Positions 38,942 to 50,600 of a DNA stretch of 64,000 nt are shown piece by piece. The notes under the pieces are model-generated. The model saw nothing but the letters and a program-made list of their open reading frames with translations, was not told the origin of the DNA and searched no databases. Position 1 is the stretch's first letter; every line of letters begins with the position of its first letter. Origin of the DNA: Epiperipatus broadwayi (taxonomy: Eukaryota; Onychophora; Udeonychophora; Euonychophora; Peripatidae). The stretch is taken from assembly GCA_028023455.1 (NCBI GenBank), contig JAQFVV010012420.1, forward strand, positions 1,986,001 to 2,050,000, in the 5' to 3' direction. The position numbers were made by a program, and so were the translations under genes.

Positions 38942-40771
38942 TACAAAATTCTACACAAATAAAAAAATATCATGCAAGAAATTAATACTTCTTTATGATA
39001 ACTGGCATGAGGTTTGTGAATTAGCCTACTAATGTCTCTACTGGATACAGTCCATTGTTATTTCAGTCAGACTGCTAAAGTAGATCATGCATTCCTCATG
39101 GAGACTCCTGAGCAATATATTTAGAATGATGTTATCTGCATCTCTTGTTCTTCCTGCTGTATCCACCAAGATGTTTTGGATGAGGTATTTGATGTTTCAG
39201 TAGGCATTAGATGCTTCCCATGGTCAGGGCTGCCAACAGTTATCCCTACAACATTATTGAATTAGCCAGAAAACATCACTTTGCAGCACAAAAAGTTAAA
39301 ATCTTTTTAATTCAATGCTTGTTGTTAAACAATTTTTTATAATAACAAAATTATTTCATTGTTTATATATAATTACTCTGATGATCTTCTAATTCGTTCT
39401 TTTATTTGTATTTGAAGAATAGTGCTGTCTTTTTTTTTATTTCAAATGTCTATTTAAATCAGGTCTATAACTTCTTCTAAATGCTTGAACTTATTAAAAT
39501 TGTTTTTGTTTAAATATCGGCCCAAGTTTATTGCAATTTGTTTTGCAACAATCAACTAAATAATTTGAAGTGTTCGAATAAGCCATCCAGTTTCTTTAAG
39601 ATTCAAACATTTGATTTTCCTTTTATATAGCTTTTGCCTTACTTTAAAATAGTAAAAAGAATATAAAAATGAATTAGGTTTGCTTTTATACTGCCCCTGG
39701 CTTCTGTTGTCCAGTATACTAGAATCTTATTTCCTTTTTTATTGCTGTGTGAACTCGATTGTTGCGTATATTATTAATTATAAGCAAAATAAAATTACAG
39801 TAGAATTATGCTTTTATCTGCCGTATTTGGTTACCTAGTAACTAGTTTGATATTAGGTTGTTACCATGCTTACTTAGTCCAAGTCTTTCAAAATGATATA
39901 CAATACACTGATATTAAAAGCATTATTTACATACATATATATTAATACAATTATCTTTTTAATTGGGATTTTCATCTTTTTAATAGATTAGTAAAATTGA
40001 TTTATCTTGATACTTTCTCACTATAGTTAAAAATATGTGTTTGTTGCATTTGTATACATATAGGTGTGGGTTTAGTTACTTTATAAGTGAAAACATGCTT
40101 AGTTTCCTATCAATTAAAGTTACATTAAAAATGAGCTGGATTTAGTGGTGAGAGTGACAAAGGATAGATTGTAAGCTACTCATATAATTCCCCTATCTTT
40201 ATACGGTTAAAATTTTAATAACTTAAAACTTTGACACTTATTTAGAGCGCATGCCTTTGGTTTAGCATTCTGATAGAAAATATTTTCAAAATTTCAAAAA
40301 AGATTATTGTGTCTTTCTCGGAGATAAGTTAATCAATATTTATTTATGAAATCATGATTTATTATTATGCACTATGAATAGTGAAATGCCAATACACCTT
40401 TTGCAATATAATGTATAATTTTATCTCTGAAGTGAAGTAAAGTAAAGCGATAATGGACATGAAGTTTTATGGTATTATTCACCATGGAGTTTGACAATGT
40501 GACAGAATATTTATTAAAAAAGTTATAAGGAATTGATTGTTTAGATAGTGTTTTAAATCATATTGGACAATTATTTTAACAAGTTTGTAGAGAACGTGGT
40601 GACCACTAGACTCTACTGCAATTTGATGCACATTATACAGTATAAATAAATGAAAATAAAACTTTATTTTAACTGGAAATTTAAGTTAGTTATGTTTTTT
40701 TTATTCTTTTTCATACATATATTAAACCCGAATGTGTTGAACCTATTGTTGTAAAAGTTACTATTATGATT
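38942..40771. other. Intergenic, nothing recognised
   Basis: The patch 38995-39245 is less AT-rich than its surroundings and looks like degraded repeat sequence, but no diagnostic motif was found. Confidence 0.45.
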
Positions 40772-40910
40772 TTAGTAATAATTGAAAACTTGCTAGACTT
40801 TCACTTGCACTACAGTTGTTTCTCGGACAGCCAATAAGATTTTTAAACAGCTGTCTGAGAAACAACTGTAGGGCATGTGAAAGTCTAGCAAGCTTTCAAT
40901 TATTACTAAT
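40772..40910. mobile_element. Short palindromic MITE-like element
   Basis: Arms of about 59 bp: TTGCTAGACTTTCAC and CTACAGTTGTTTCTCGGACAG on the left; CTGTCTGAGAAACAACTGTAG and GTGAAAGTCTAGCAAG on the right, with a 20-bp loop. Outside these, AGTAATAATTGAAA mirrors TTTCAATTATTACT. There are only a few mismatches, so the hairpin is well preserved. No coding capacity, and the family is not recognised. Confidence 0.85.
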
Positions 40911-41846
40911 TTAATAACAACATGCGATTTAGACAAATGTTATTATGATTTTAATAAATTGCACAGTCTATTCTTAGAAATTTAATAAACTCTTATGCAA
41001 GGATTCTCATTATTTTATCCTTATATAATAATGTTTGTCTGAAATATTATGATAGTAATTTCATGTTTTAATTTAATTGTTAAATATTTTTAGAAAAATT
41101 CAAACTTCATTTAAATTTTTCAAATACATTCAAGTGTTCAATACACAGATTAATATCACCCAATGAAACTTGTGTAAACATTTTTGTCCTGACTAGTGAC
41201 TATCAGTTAGTTGAATGCATGCTTATCATATATTAGTTTTTTTAAAAACCAATAAACAAGACTTTCTTAATATACATATTGTATGTGTTTTAATTTGAAT
41301 TACTTTGTTTTAAGAAAAGTTAAATAATTACTTTGGAATTAAAATTATATCTGCAAAACACCAACCAAATGTGAAAGGATATATATCAGAAAACTAGATA
41401 TCCCATTGAAAAAATATTAACAACATAAAACAGCTGTGCCTAAAATAGTAGATCACACATATGCCAATGAATTTATGTTCAATTGGGGAAAGACAAAAAT
41501 ATTGAACAGAGAAGAAGACGTGAAAAAAAAAAAATTTTTAGAGCATCACCTAAGTTCAAAATTCAAGAATGTAAATATTAATAGTTCAATTTTCTTACTA
41601 ATCAAGCCATCTAAAACAGAGAATATCATTTAAAACATTATAATATATACTAACATGTGTTTCATTATTAACAATTGAATGTATTTAAAATGTTGAATTA
41701 TTTTTTTCTAAAAATATTTAACAATAAAAGTAGACAATGATATAATTACAAGACTTCTTAATAATTTTTTTTTATAACTTTTATCATGAAATGAGATTTA
41801 TATAATGCAAATTCAAAATTGAATACTGTTATCATGTAATGAATGT

Positions 41847-41873
41847 ATACATATACATATATATATATATATA
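41847..41873. repeat. (AT)n-rich microsatellite
   Basis: TATACATATACATATATATATA-type run at the edge of the following MITE. Confidence 0.8.
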
Positions 41874-42246
41874 AATGATATATTTTGCAGATTCATCCAT
41901 ATATGATTTGGATTATAAATATACTGATGTTTCAGCTTCATCAAATAAGCCATCTACTGGGTGATGAATAGAACATTATAATGATGGGCTAATTTTTTTT
42001 TTTTAAAAAAAATCATATTACTCTGAAGATTTTCTGACTTTTATTTTTCAATTTTATATACCTGTTTTTTTTTTCAATTGGTGAAACCTTAACATTGTTA
42101 TAAATCAGTGTTTACAGCACTGCTACAACACTCTATGATATTCTAGTCATTACATAGTTGATTGCTTGTGTAATCAAACTGAAACATCAGTATATTCATA
42201 ATCAAAATCATACATGGATTAATCTGCAAAGTTTATTATTTATAGA
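41870..42246. mobile_element. Family D MITE-like element
   Basis: Inverted terminal regions of about 75-90 bp: left TTTGCAGATTCATCCATATA, GATTATAAATATACTGATG and TTTCAGCTTCATC; right GAAACATCAGTATATTCATA, ATCATACATGGATTAATCTG and CAAAGTTTATTA. The interior is AT-rich with no coding frame. A SINE sits 20 bp to its right. Target duplications are not clear because the flanks are low-complexity. Confidence 0.8.
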
Positions 42247-42265
42247 TTGTAATCCTTGAAAATCT

Positions 42266-42374
42266 GTCAAGCATTGGTGGTCGAGAGGTGAGTGACAGCT
42301 GCTTTACAAGCAGTTGTCCCGGGTTAGCACATTCGCTTCCCGGCTGATGCTATGACACATGAGAAAAAAAAATT
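42266..42374 (+). mobile_element. tRNA-derived SINE / retroposed tRNA with target duplication
   Basis: A tRNA-like body (42271-42350) is followed by a short tail ending in an A-rich run (GAGAAAAAAAAATT). The unit is flanked by the 11-bp direct repeat CTTGAAAATCT at 42255-42265 and 42375-42385. A-rich 3' end plus a target duplication of this length is the signature of LINE-mediated retroposition. The short length suggests either a minimal SINE or a single retroposed tRNA. No other copy was seen in the window. Confidence 0.85.
42271..42350 (+). pseudogene. tRNA-Val(UAC)-like sequence with an 8-nt T-loop insertion
   Basis: The cloverleaf folds as follows. Acceptor GCATTGG pairs with CTGATGC (two G-U pairs). 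The D arm GTCG/TGAC has a GG-containing loop. The anticodon stem GCTGC/GCAGT has the 7-nt loop TTTACAA (anticodon TAC, valine). The T stem is CCGGG/CCCGG. The box A match TGGTCGAGAGG is perfect. The T loop is 15 nt; removing eight bases (AGCACATT or an equivalent register) would leave the normal 7-nt loop TTCGCTT, so box B is split. The flanking duplication marks it as retroposed, so it is unlikely to be a functional tRNA gene. Confidence 0.8.
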
Positions 42375-42714
42375 CTTGAAAATCTTCATATCAACAAAGG
42401 AATATATATGTATTATTTTTAGATAATAAATCAAATTGTCCATGTTGTTATTAAAATGCAAATCACATGATAACAGTCAAAGCTTAATAAACTATAGAAT
42501 CTTAAGTAGAAGTTGTCTTGAAAACAGATTGAAGATTCTATGATTCATTAAGTTTTGACTGATATCATATGATATATATATATATATGGCGGATGCTAGT
42601 CCATCGAAATATCGGTTTGTAATGCAAAATAACACATGGTTTAGTCCCCAAAATAATAATGTATATATATATGAACTCAACTGTACACAATTCTTTTTGC
42701 TTATTCATTTTCAG

Positions 42715-42816
42715 TATCAGATCAGTTACTGCCTACCAGAATGGCTTTGAATATAGGATGCTACTGGTTAAAACTATATACTTTGTTGGCAAGCATGAAA
42801 AAAACTAATCCTTTAA
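42715..42816 (+). pseudogene. Decayed duplicate of the last HSDL1-like exon
   Basis: After a TTTTCAG acceptor, this sequence aligns base by base with the exon at 16168-16266. Shared words include CTACCAGA-TGGCTTTG, GGATGCTAC or GGTGCTAC, GGCAAGCAT or GACAAGCAT, and TTTAATATTTCT or CTTAATATTTCT across the stop codon. The similarity runs into the 3' UTR (CTGATTTGTAAT versus ATGATTTAAAAA). The frame reads YQISYCLPEWL and then has TGA and TAG at the positions of two tryptophan codons, plus further stops. The conserved acceptor and UTR point to a genomic (not processed) duplication. I found no second copy of exon 1789-2016. Confidence 0.9.
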
Positions 42817-42839
42817 TATTTCTCACTGATTTGTAATAT

Positions 42840-44456
42840 GCCATTTTATAAACATAATTATTTCATTCAATAAATTGTATATGATTATGTAGTTATCACA
42901 GCAATCCTTAAAGTTTATGGGTTCTGAAACAAAAGTTACTATTATTGAAAACATTTAATTTCAAAATGAATCCCCTCCCCCCCTATGAACCAATAAGCTG
43001 GAAATTAATTTTTTTTCAAATACTGATAATCATTTCCAATTCTCATCATATTTGACTGGTAATTATACAGTTTTATTTTTAAATTTTTTATTATTTTTTT
43101 AAAAAAAATACTTGGTGGATTATCTTACATGCTGTTTTATGAATTTATTTTTTTATTATTTTTTTGTAACTGTTTATAAATTCTTTTGTGAATATTAAAT
43201 ATATCTGCAAGAAAAAATAACTAAATTTCTGAAAATGATTAAACATGGAAAACATTTTAGTATAGATTTGATCTCAATCATAAATGATAATTATTGTCAA
43301 AACTTTATCTATAAAAATGTAATTCAAAAAATAAATATGTTCAAAAGTATTTAGAGAAAAGCTTTAATTTAACTTTCACTTAGCTTGGTATTTCAACTAC
43401 TTAATAGTCACTCTTATTAAATGCAGTATAATGATTATTTAATAGTCATTTATGAATTTATGTACAGTACTTACCAATAAAAAAAATGAATAAGATCACG
43501 TGAAACCCAACATCACTCTTTTGGTGAACTTTTAAATTACACAACTAATTTGCAATATACTAAGTTTTGAGAATAGCAAAATCAAAGTAAATAGGAATTA
43601 AAACTATTTTGCCCTTTATTAAATTCTAAGAATATTTTATTTTTAAAATTATATTTATTGACATAATAAAATTGTACAGATGAATAATAAAAACACTTTG
43701 TTAATGTTGGCTCATCCATTGCTGACGTTGGTCTGGTAGATGTATGCCAGAGCCTGCACTAGCAGGTTGATATATGAGTAAATACGTACTATTTTGTTGG
43801 TATTGCCCACCCCTTTTGAGGTTGACCCAATAATGCTAACTTATCAGCTGGGATACATGTAGTGTGAAATCAATGCCTCTCTAGTAGAATCCGACATGTT
43901 GCAACATAGACTACTTCTTCCACAATACACTACAATGTGGAAATATCAGGTCCAATATTCATGTAGAGTCTGTGGGCCATACTAGTAGGCTCCATGTATT
44001 ATTAAACAAAAATCTAGAGGATAGTATCTTGTCCTTGTTTTGAAGAGCTTTGAGCCTATCGCAAAATATAGCATTGGGAGCTAAAATCAATTTGCCATTT
44101 ACTTCCATTTTTTTTATTCTCAAAATTTATTATGCTGCAAAACAAGTTTGTAATTTGGCAAACAAAACCTAAGCCCTAACATTTTATGATTTGTTATTTC
44201 TAAGTAAAACAGATTTTAGACAATAAATACCTATCATAAATATAGAGTCATTGTCTATATAACTTGATATCAATGAATGGTGATAAAAATGTTTTCCAAA
44301 GTATTGATATACATGGTTTTCTTATATGCCTACTAATATACTTTCAAGAACAGTTTTCTTCACCCTATTATAGAATTATATATGATAATCTTGAGTAGCT
44401 AATAGCCTGAAATTTTAAAAAATCCTAAAATTTTGAACTCAAGTTAACTCACATGT
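42840..44456. other. Intergenic, nothing recognised
   Basis: The patch 43700-44060 is less AT-rich than its surroundings and may be an uncharacterised repeat; it has no open frame or terminal repeats that I can see. Confidence 0.45.
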
Positions 44457-44469
44457 AAAATTATATAGA

Positions 44470-45309
44470 ACAAGGCAAAACTCTCCATACAGTAGTACCA
44501 CCCTGTACCAACCAGAGTAATCAATGGATGCCAGAAGGCTTGTGCATAAAATCCCTATCTAATGCCTACTCATCCGATATCCTCAGACTAGTTTCTGGCT
44601 TGTGGCCTTCATCAGTGAGGAGGTTTGGATCTGAGAGCACTGCACCTAAATCTTAGGATCTAATGCAACCCTCCAGCAACCACATTTTATCTCTACTTAA
44701 CTACAAAACTATGAGAATATAATTGAAAACACAATATTTTCAATCTAAGCTCAATAGCTTATATAGTTATATGGGTCTGAACTCAGTTCAGCACCCATAT
44801 ATTTTGGTGTCTTTGGCTCTTTAACAACCATAGCCATCACTATCCTATTAGGCAGGATTAGTGTTAAACCACTAAACATCACACGATCACCATAATGCTA
44901 TGGTTGTTATTAAAGAGCCAAAGACACCAAAATGTATGGGTGCTGATATGAATTCAGACCCATATGACTATATAAGCTATTGAGCTTAGATTGAAAATAT
45001 TATTGTGTTTTCAATTTCATTCTCATAATTTTGTAGTTAAGTAGAGATAAAAGGTGGTTGCTGGAGGGTTGCATTAGATCCTAAGATCTAGATACAGTGC
45101 TCTCAGATCCAAAGCTCCTCACTGACAAAGGCTACAAGCCAGAAACTAGTCTGGGGATATTGGATGAGTAGGCATTAGATAGGGATTTTATGCACAAGCC
45201 TTCTGGCATCCCTTGATTACTCTGGTTGCACAGAGTGGCACTACTGTATGGAGAGTTTTACCTTTTTCAATAACAATTATGTGCTAGTATAAGAGATGGT
45301 GATCATGTG
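44470..45309. mobile_element. Family A giant foldback element (840 bp palindrome)
   Basis: Two arms of about 370 bp, 44475-44845 and 44888-45258, are near-perfect reverse complements around a loop of about 40 bp containing a CCACTAAACATCACACGATCACC motif. Arm landmarks, from the outside in: AAAACTCTCCATACAGTAG, CCAGAAGGCTTGTGCATAAA, CTAGTTTCTGGCTTGTGG, GAGAGCACTGCACC, TAATGCAACCCTCCAGCAAC, TTTTGGTGTCTTTGGCTCTT. A 51-bp unpaired tail follows the right arm (GTGCTAGTATAAGAGATGG, then TGATCATGTG). The 13-bp direct repeat AAAATTATATAGA flanks it at 44457-44469 and 45310-45322. No open frame of note. Confidence 0.92.
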
Positions 45310-45322
45310 AAAATTATATAGA

Positions 45323-47035
45323 CCTAACATCAAAACTAAATTTTTATATATTTTATTTTAAAGATCTCAGTTATTACCAACTGTAGGTGCAAGTCTATGT
45401 TAATACCACCAACAATATTACATTTACTTTATCACATATTTATTCATTTTCTATTCTATAGACATCTACTGTAGACTTGAAACAATAATGGGCATCAATT
45501 AATGCAATTCTACAATATTTTCAAATCCATAATAGTTTCTGGCTTTTTTCTTTATTGTGACAATTGGGATTCAAAACTATAACTAATACTCTTATCGATC
45601 TGGCAGCCATCATTTATTTCTTTATAATATTTAAGCTATCTTAAATTCAAAAAACCTCTAAGATTTCAGAATGAAACCAACTCTGGCAGTTTGTATAAGG
45701 AATTAAAAGATGGCAGCTAGATGCATAAGTGCAGATTTGAATATTGTAACATTATACTTGTTACCCACCGGTTTTCCAAGCTTACAATAGATTGCTCTAA
45801 AATAGAATAAAGAGAACTGTTCTTCAAGAACATTGCATGGCCTTATCCCTGAAACAGAGTAAAAAAGTTTTGAAATTGCTCAGCAGGTATACTCATAAAA
45901 CATTCCCTAATTAATAATATATAATTAGTACATACAGATTTCTGATATACTGTACATCTATAGATTGTTTTTAGTGTTCTAATTCAGATCATTGCAAACC
46001 ATATCTTTTTGATAAATCATATGTGAATATACTATCAATACAAGTTATCTGGACTTACATTACTATGCAGGGATACATTCTACTGTCAAAAAAAAGCACT
46101 AATATTAAAGTAGCCATATCAGATGCAAGTATTTTCACAGAAGAGGAGTAAATGAGGAAAAAAGAATGGTAGTACTCTCAGTAGCAGACAGAGAAGCATA
46201 TTGCAATATACTGATGACATGTCTAAAACAAAAATGAGAGGCAATAATGGTGGAGCCATGGTATCCATATATGTAAAGTAAAAAAATCTCAACAATCAGG
46301 GTAAATAACAAAACTAAAAGATACAATATAAATATCAATGTTAAATAAGTAACTCTGAATATAATAATAGTATCCATATTAAGAAAACGCTACACGGCAT
46401 AATGTTAATAAAACCTACCTTTCAAAACCAGACAAAGTGATACTAAGTTACTTCTTTATGTCACAAGCAGATACTCGACATACAGCTATTCTAGATAGTC
46501 ATAGTTAGATATCAAATGGTTACCTAATTATTATTAATTACAACACACTCCTCCCCAGTTGTTCTGAATTGGTCACAAGAGAAATCTTTGCTTGGATGCT
46601 GATCCCATGGTTTAAACTTCACTATTTATTTTGATATTAAACTAAAAAATTCATTAAACTAGATTTATAGATCTATTTTATTTTTATTATTTGCACCATT
46701 AAAAAATTCAGAGGTAATTGATATTTTCCTTTCACATTGAAGATTGATAAATTCAAAAAAGAGACTCCTAACAGCATAGTCAAATTGACTGTAGTTCTCC
46801 CATACAATCAGAATATGATTAACTGAAAATAGTAAAGCCTTTATATATTGTAAACAATGTCTTCTCGAAAAATAGTTGAATTTACAGTCATCATCTAAAA
46901 ATGTAAATTATCATTTATTTTTACTGATAAATATTATTTAAAAATGCAAGTTTATTATGAACTGTCTAATATATATTAGGACTAGTCTAGTATACCAATT
47001 CACAATTAAATCACGAGATCAAAATCAAATTAAAA
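45323..47035. other. Intergenic; possible RNase H-like relic at 46195-46279
   Basis: In one + strand frame, 46207-46279 reads YTDDMSKTKMRGNNGGAM then VSIYV, reminiscent of the 'YTDGS...GGAGVYI' start of LINE or retroviral-type RNase H domains. It is short, lacks the downstream catalytic blocks, and could be chance. The rest of the stretch shows nothing recognisable. Confidence 0.3.
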
Positions 47036-47170
47036 GTTCCTCATCGATATTTCCTCTGCCAAGGCTGACTTCTCAAGTGCAAAGTTAACACAATATAAAA
47101 TGAATATATATTATCCCATCCTTGCACTTGAGAAGTCTGTCTTGGAAGGGAATCATTAGTAGTGAATTTT
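47036..47170. mobile_element. Family C element, short copy
   Basis: The inverted arms contain GACTTCTCAAGTGCAAAG on the left and CCTTGCACTTGAGAAGTC on the right, flanked by TTTCC/GGGAA words as in the copy at 35999-36356. Only about 32 bp separates the arms, so most of the interior seen in the longer copy is absent. Confidence 0.75.
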
Positions 47171-47434
47171 AAATGTGACTATTTTTAACTTATCGATTTA
47201 AAATAATTATAAATATTTTTACTTGATGTTATTAGGAAACTAGCAGCTCCAATACACAGTGTTCAAAAATAAACCATTTTTCTCTAATTACCTATACTAT
47301 CTTTTTCATTTTGAGTTTAAAGAAAAATAGGTTCTTTTCTAACCCAGGTTGTTAGGTGGATTTAAACCCAGACAGCTATTTTTATAAGTATGAGGATTCA
47401 GAAAATACATCTTTTAACATCCTGTAAATAATAA

Positions 47435-47652
47435 CTGAAACACAGGCTTATTATATACCTGTGTCTATATATGTAATATAGGGTATATGAGCACAGACTT
47501 TCAGATGACCATCACTCTCCACTCTATCTAATAATACTGATACACTCAAGCACATATATGCTGAAAATATATGTGCTTGAGTGTATTAGTGTTATTAGAT
47601 AGAGTGGAGAGTGATGGGTCATCTGAAAGTCTGTGCTCATATACCATATATT
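47435..47652. mobile_element. Head-to-head palindrome of a family B-related unit, with 18-bp direct repeats
   Basis: Arms of about 90 bp (47471-47561 and 47566-47655) are almost perfect reverse complements: TATATGAGCACAGACTTTCA, ATCACTCTCCACTCTATCTA and CACTCAAGCACATATATGC mirrored on the right. The centre has almost no spacer. The arm matches the outer part of the family B arm at 35045-35275. The 18-bp repeat ACATCCTGTAAATAATAA flanks it at 47417-47434 and 47653-47670, consistent with a long target duplication. A 36-bp unpaired segment with its own small hairpin lies between the left repeat and the left arm. Confidence 0.88.
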
Positions 47653-47670
47653 ACATCCTGTAAATAATAA

Positions 47671-50600
47671 TAATTCATCTTCCCAAGAGAATTGTATATG
47701 TTAAATTATATACTTTCAAGGACATGATATAAATAGAGCAACATGTGCGACTGTATCTACAACTTGGGTTATAAATAAAATATTTTTTTTTATATTCTAA
47801 TTAAACTAAAAACAAAAATGTTATTATTGTACAGGCGAAAAATAATTTAGCCTTAAGGATTATGTATAATAATTGATGGTTTTCTAGGGCCATCAAAGAT
47901 AGAGATATGTTCAGTTTTTTTATATGGATATAATCCCATATTTTACTTTGTTTTATTATATTAAATCCATGAAAATATTTAAAATATACAAGCTGAAGTC
48001 CATCTAGCTGCTGTGTTAAATAGTTTTTTTTGTTTTTTACAGAAAATATACTTTGTGATTAGCATCTGACTTTATATATATTCAGCATAAAAATAATATT
48101 TATCATTACACCTACATATATATATAAGACTTGGAAAATACCTGGAAATGCAAACTTGGCTATCACAATCAGTTAATGTATTGATGAAAGTAAGAAAAGA
48201 AAAGGTAGAACAAATAATAAGTTATATGTTTTGAAGTATTCAATAGGTGACAGAAACAAGCCATTGTGTGAGAATCTGGATTATTTATTCAGGTAATTTG
48301 AATCAAACTATATATAGTAAAGCTTTAGAAAGGTTTTAAAAGTTATAGCAATGTAAAATATTTTGAAATATCTATAATTAGATTGACTAATTTCCATATA
48401 AAATTGATAAACACTATATAGTTGGATAAAGAAGATTATTAAGCTTAAATTTTGATTATATAATTTCCAAGTTATTAAAACAATTTTAATCATAAATATA
48501 ACCACACATCAAAATTAATACAACATCTAACAAAAAAACAACAACAAACTAACCATATTTTACTATGAAAGATATACAATTTTAAATGATAGCATTTGTT
48601 GGTTTCTCTAATGTAAAACATTTAACATATTCCATTATTATATTTGTTGTGAGATTCTATGATATTGCTTTGCATATTATATTTATTTCATGGCTTAATA
48701 TAATATTTATGTAAAGTTAAACAAAGATAATGCAATGACTATTTTTGTGAATCTTTACCCTATCACCACAAAGTACCAAATTCAGAAATATTTGAAATTA
48801 ATAGACATGCAGAAAAAAAAAATTCATTAGAATTAATTGCAGTATTCCATTCTATTTTTCTCCTCTAAAAACTTAATGTTATGAGTCAACAGAACATGGT
48901 AGTTCTACCCATATCTTTATACTTGTTTTGGTTGTTCCTATATCAAGTAGCATAATAAGAATGATGAATTCATAAACTAAAGAATTTCCTAATTTAAAAC
49001 TTAATCTGTCACACCTGATAATTGAAATGTCACGTGATTTGCCAAACAATCTTTTTTAAAAAAATTTCTGTAAATGGCTTGAGTGATAAGCAATCTGAAA
49101 AAACGATTCCTATTTACTATATATAGGCTTCATTGACTAAATATCAGATAACATTGTTTTGCACCTGTTTTAGTGTGATGAAAGATTCATCTAATGAACT
49201 CTAATATCAGCAGTACAAAAATCTATAAAGAAAATAGATTTTACAGCTAGTATAATAAAATAAAAATGATACCCATTTCTTAACTTTTTAGGAGACCTCT
49301 AATTTCTTACAAATTTATTTCAAAATGTATAATTTTTAGAATGATTAAAAATATTCAAAAAGCATTTTATTTGCATTTCATTTGATTGGCTCAAAGCAAT
49401 ACTTCTCCTGGATTCATAACTAATGAGAATAAGTTGCGAATGTTGTAAACAGGTAAATATTTTACATATTCTGCTCTGAGCAGTTTAATGAAGTAGTCAA
49501 ATGATGGATTTAAGAGGTAAAAATCCCTGGATCAAAATTCAATTCCATCTCAAATGGAATTTGAATGTAATGTGATCTGATTGACTAACAATTAATTTAC
49601 TTTCTATTTATTAAACTTTTCAACTTATAATAAAAAATTATATGAAATTTCACATTTTCTTCTCAAAAAATTGTTTATAAGGATGATTTCTTTTATCTTT
49701 ATTATCTTGTGTATTAGGTTAATCTTATTATTAATATCTAAAATAGGAAATAGTAATATATGACCTTAGCAAAAATTAATGGCAGTCATGGCAATAGTAA
49801 TAACATTACTCCAAACTGCATGAGAGATTAAATTTCAAACTCCTTAAAATAAGCAAAAAATAAAATAAAATCAGAAAATGTGGAAAAATGTGGCATTCAA
49901 GTCAGATGATCTTCAATGAATAGTCAAATATATTCTCCAGACTTCAGATACACATAAAGTGCTAAAACATTACTCACTGTAAGCAATAAAAACTCATGAA
50001 GATGAGAAATACACCATTTAGGTATTGTTTATTCTAAGTTAAAAAAATAAAATTGACTGGAATGAGAGGAATTAGATCAGAATGCATCTACTACTCAGAT
50101 CCATGGATAAAAAAAAATGTTTTGGTTTTCATTGATAAAAAGAATATTGCAAAAACTATCATTGAATGTAATCCTGTTTCTAAATGTTATGAATTTAATT
50201 TTCTAAAAACTCAATATTATTATAAAACTATGATATTAACTTAAAGCAAGTGAAAAAAGAATTTAAAAATATATTAGGATCTAGCCAGATGTGTATACAT
50301 AAATACTTAAAGTGATTGCTTATTGTTCTAAGCTTATTGACTTTATTTAAATACAGGACCTGATTGGTTGAGACTGTCATTGATTGCTTTAATTTTAGCT
50401 GATACAAAAAAATCTTTTTTCAGCAAATATTTTGCCATTTTCAAAGTGATTGTAAACTATTTTAAAGCTTCAATTTACAATACTTACATATGACATTCAT
50501 CATTTTTTATATAGAATTAATTAGAACTAAAAATAATGGGGAGGGGGATACAATCCAATATTTACAAATGTAGTGTGCAAAAGTAAACTTTATTAATTAA

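Noticed and set aside
42271-42350. Functional tRNA-Val gene
   Set aside because: The T loop is interrupted by eight bases and the unit has an A-rich tail and target duplication, so it is retroposed.
46135-46377. Hydrophobic 80-codon minus-strand frame as a membrane protein
   Set aside because: It is antisense to a possible RNase H-like relic and has no family match; hydrophobicity follows from AT-rich codons.
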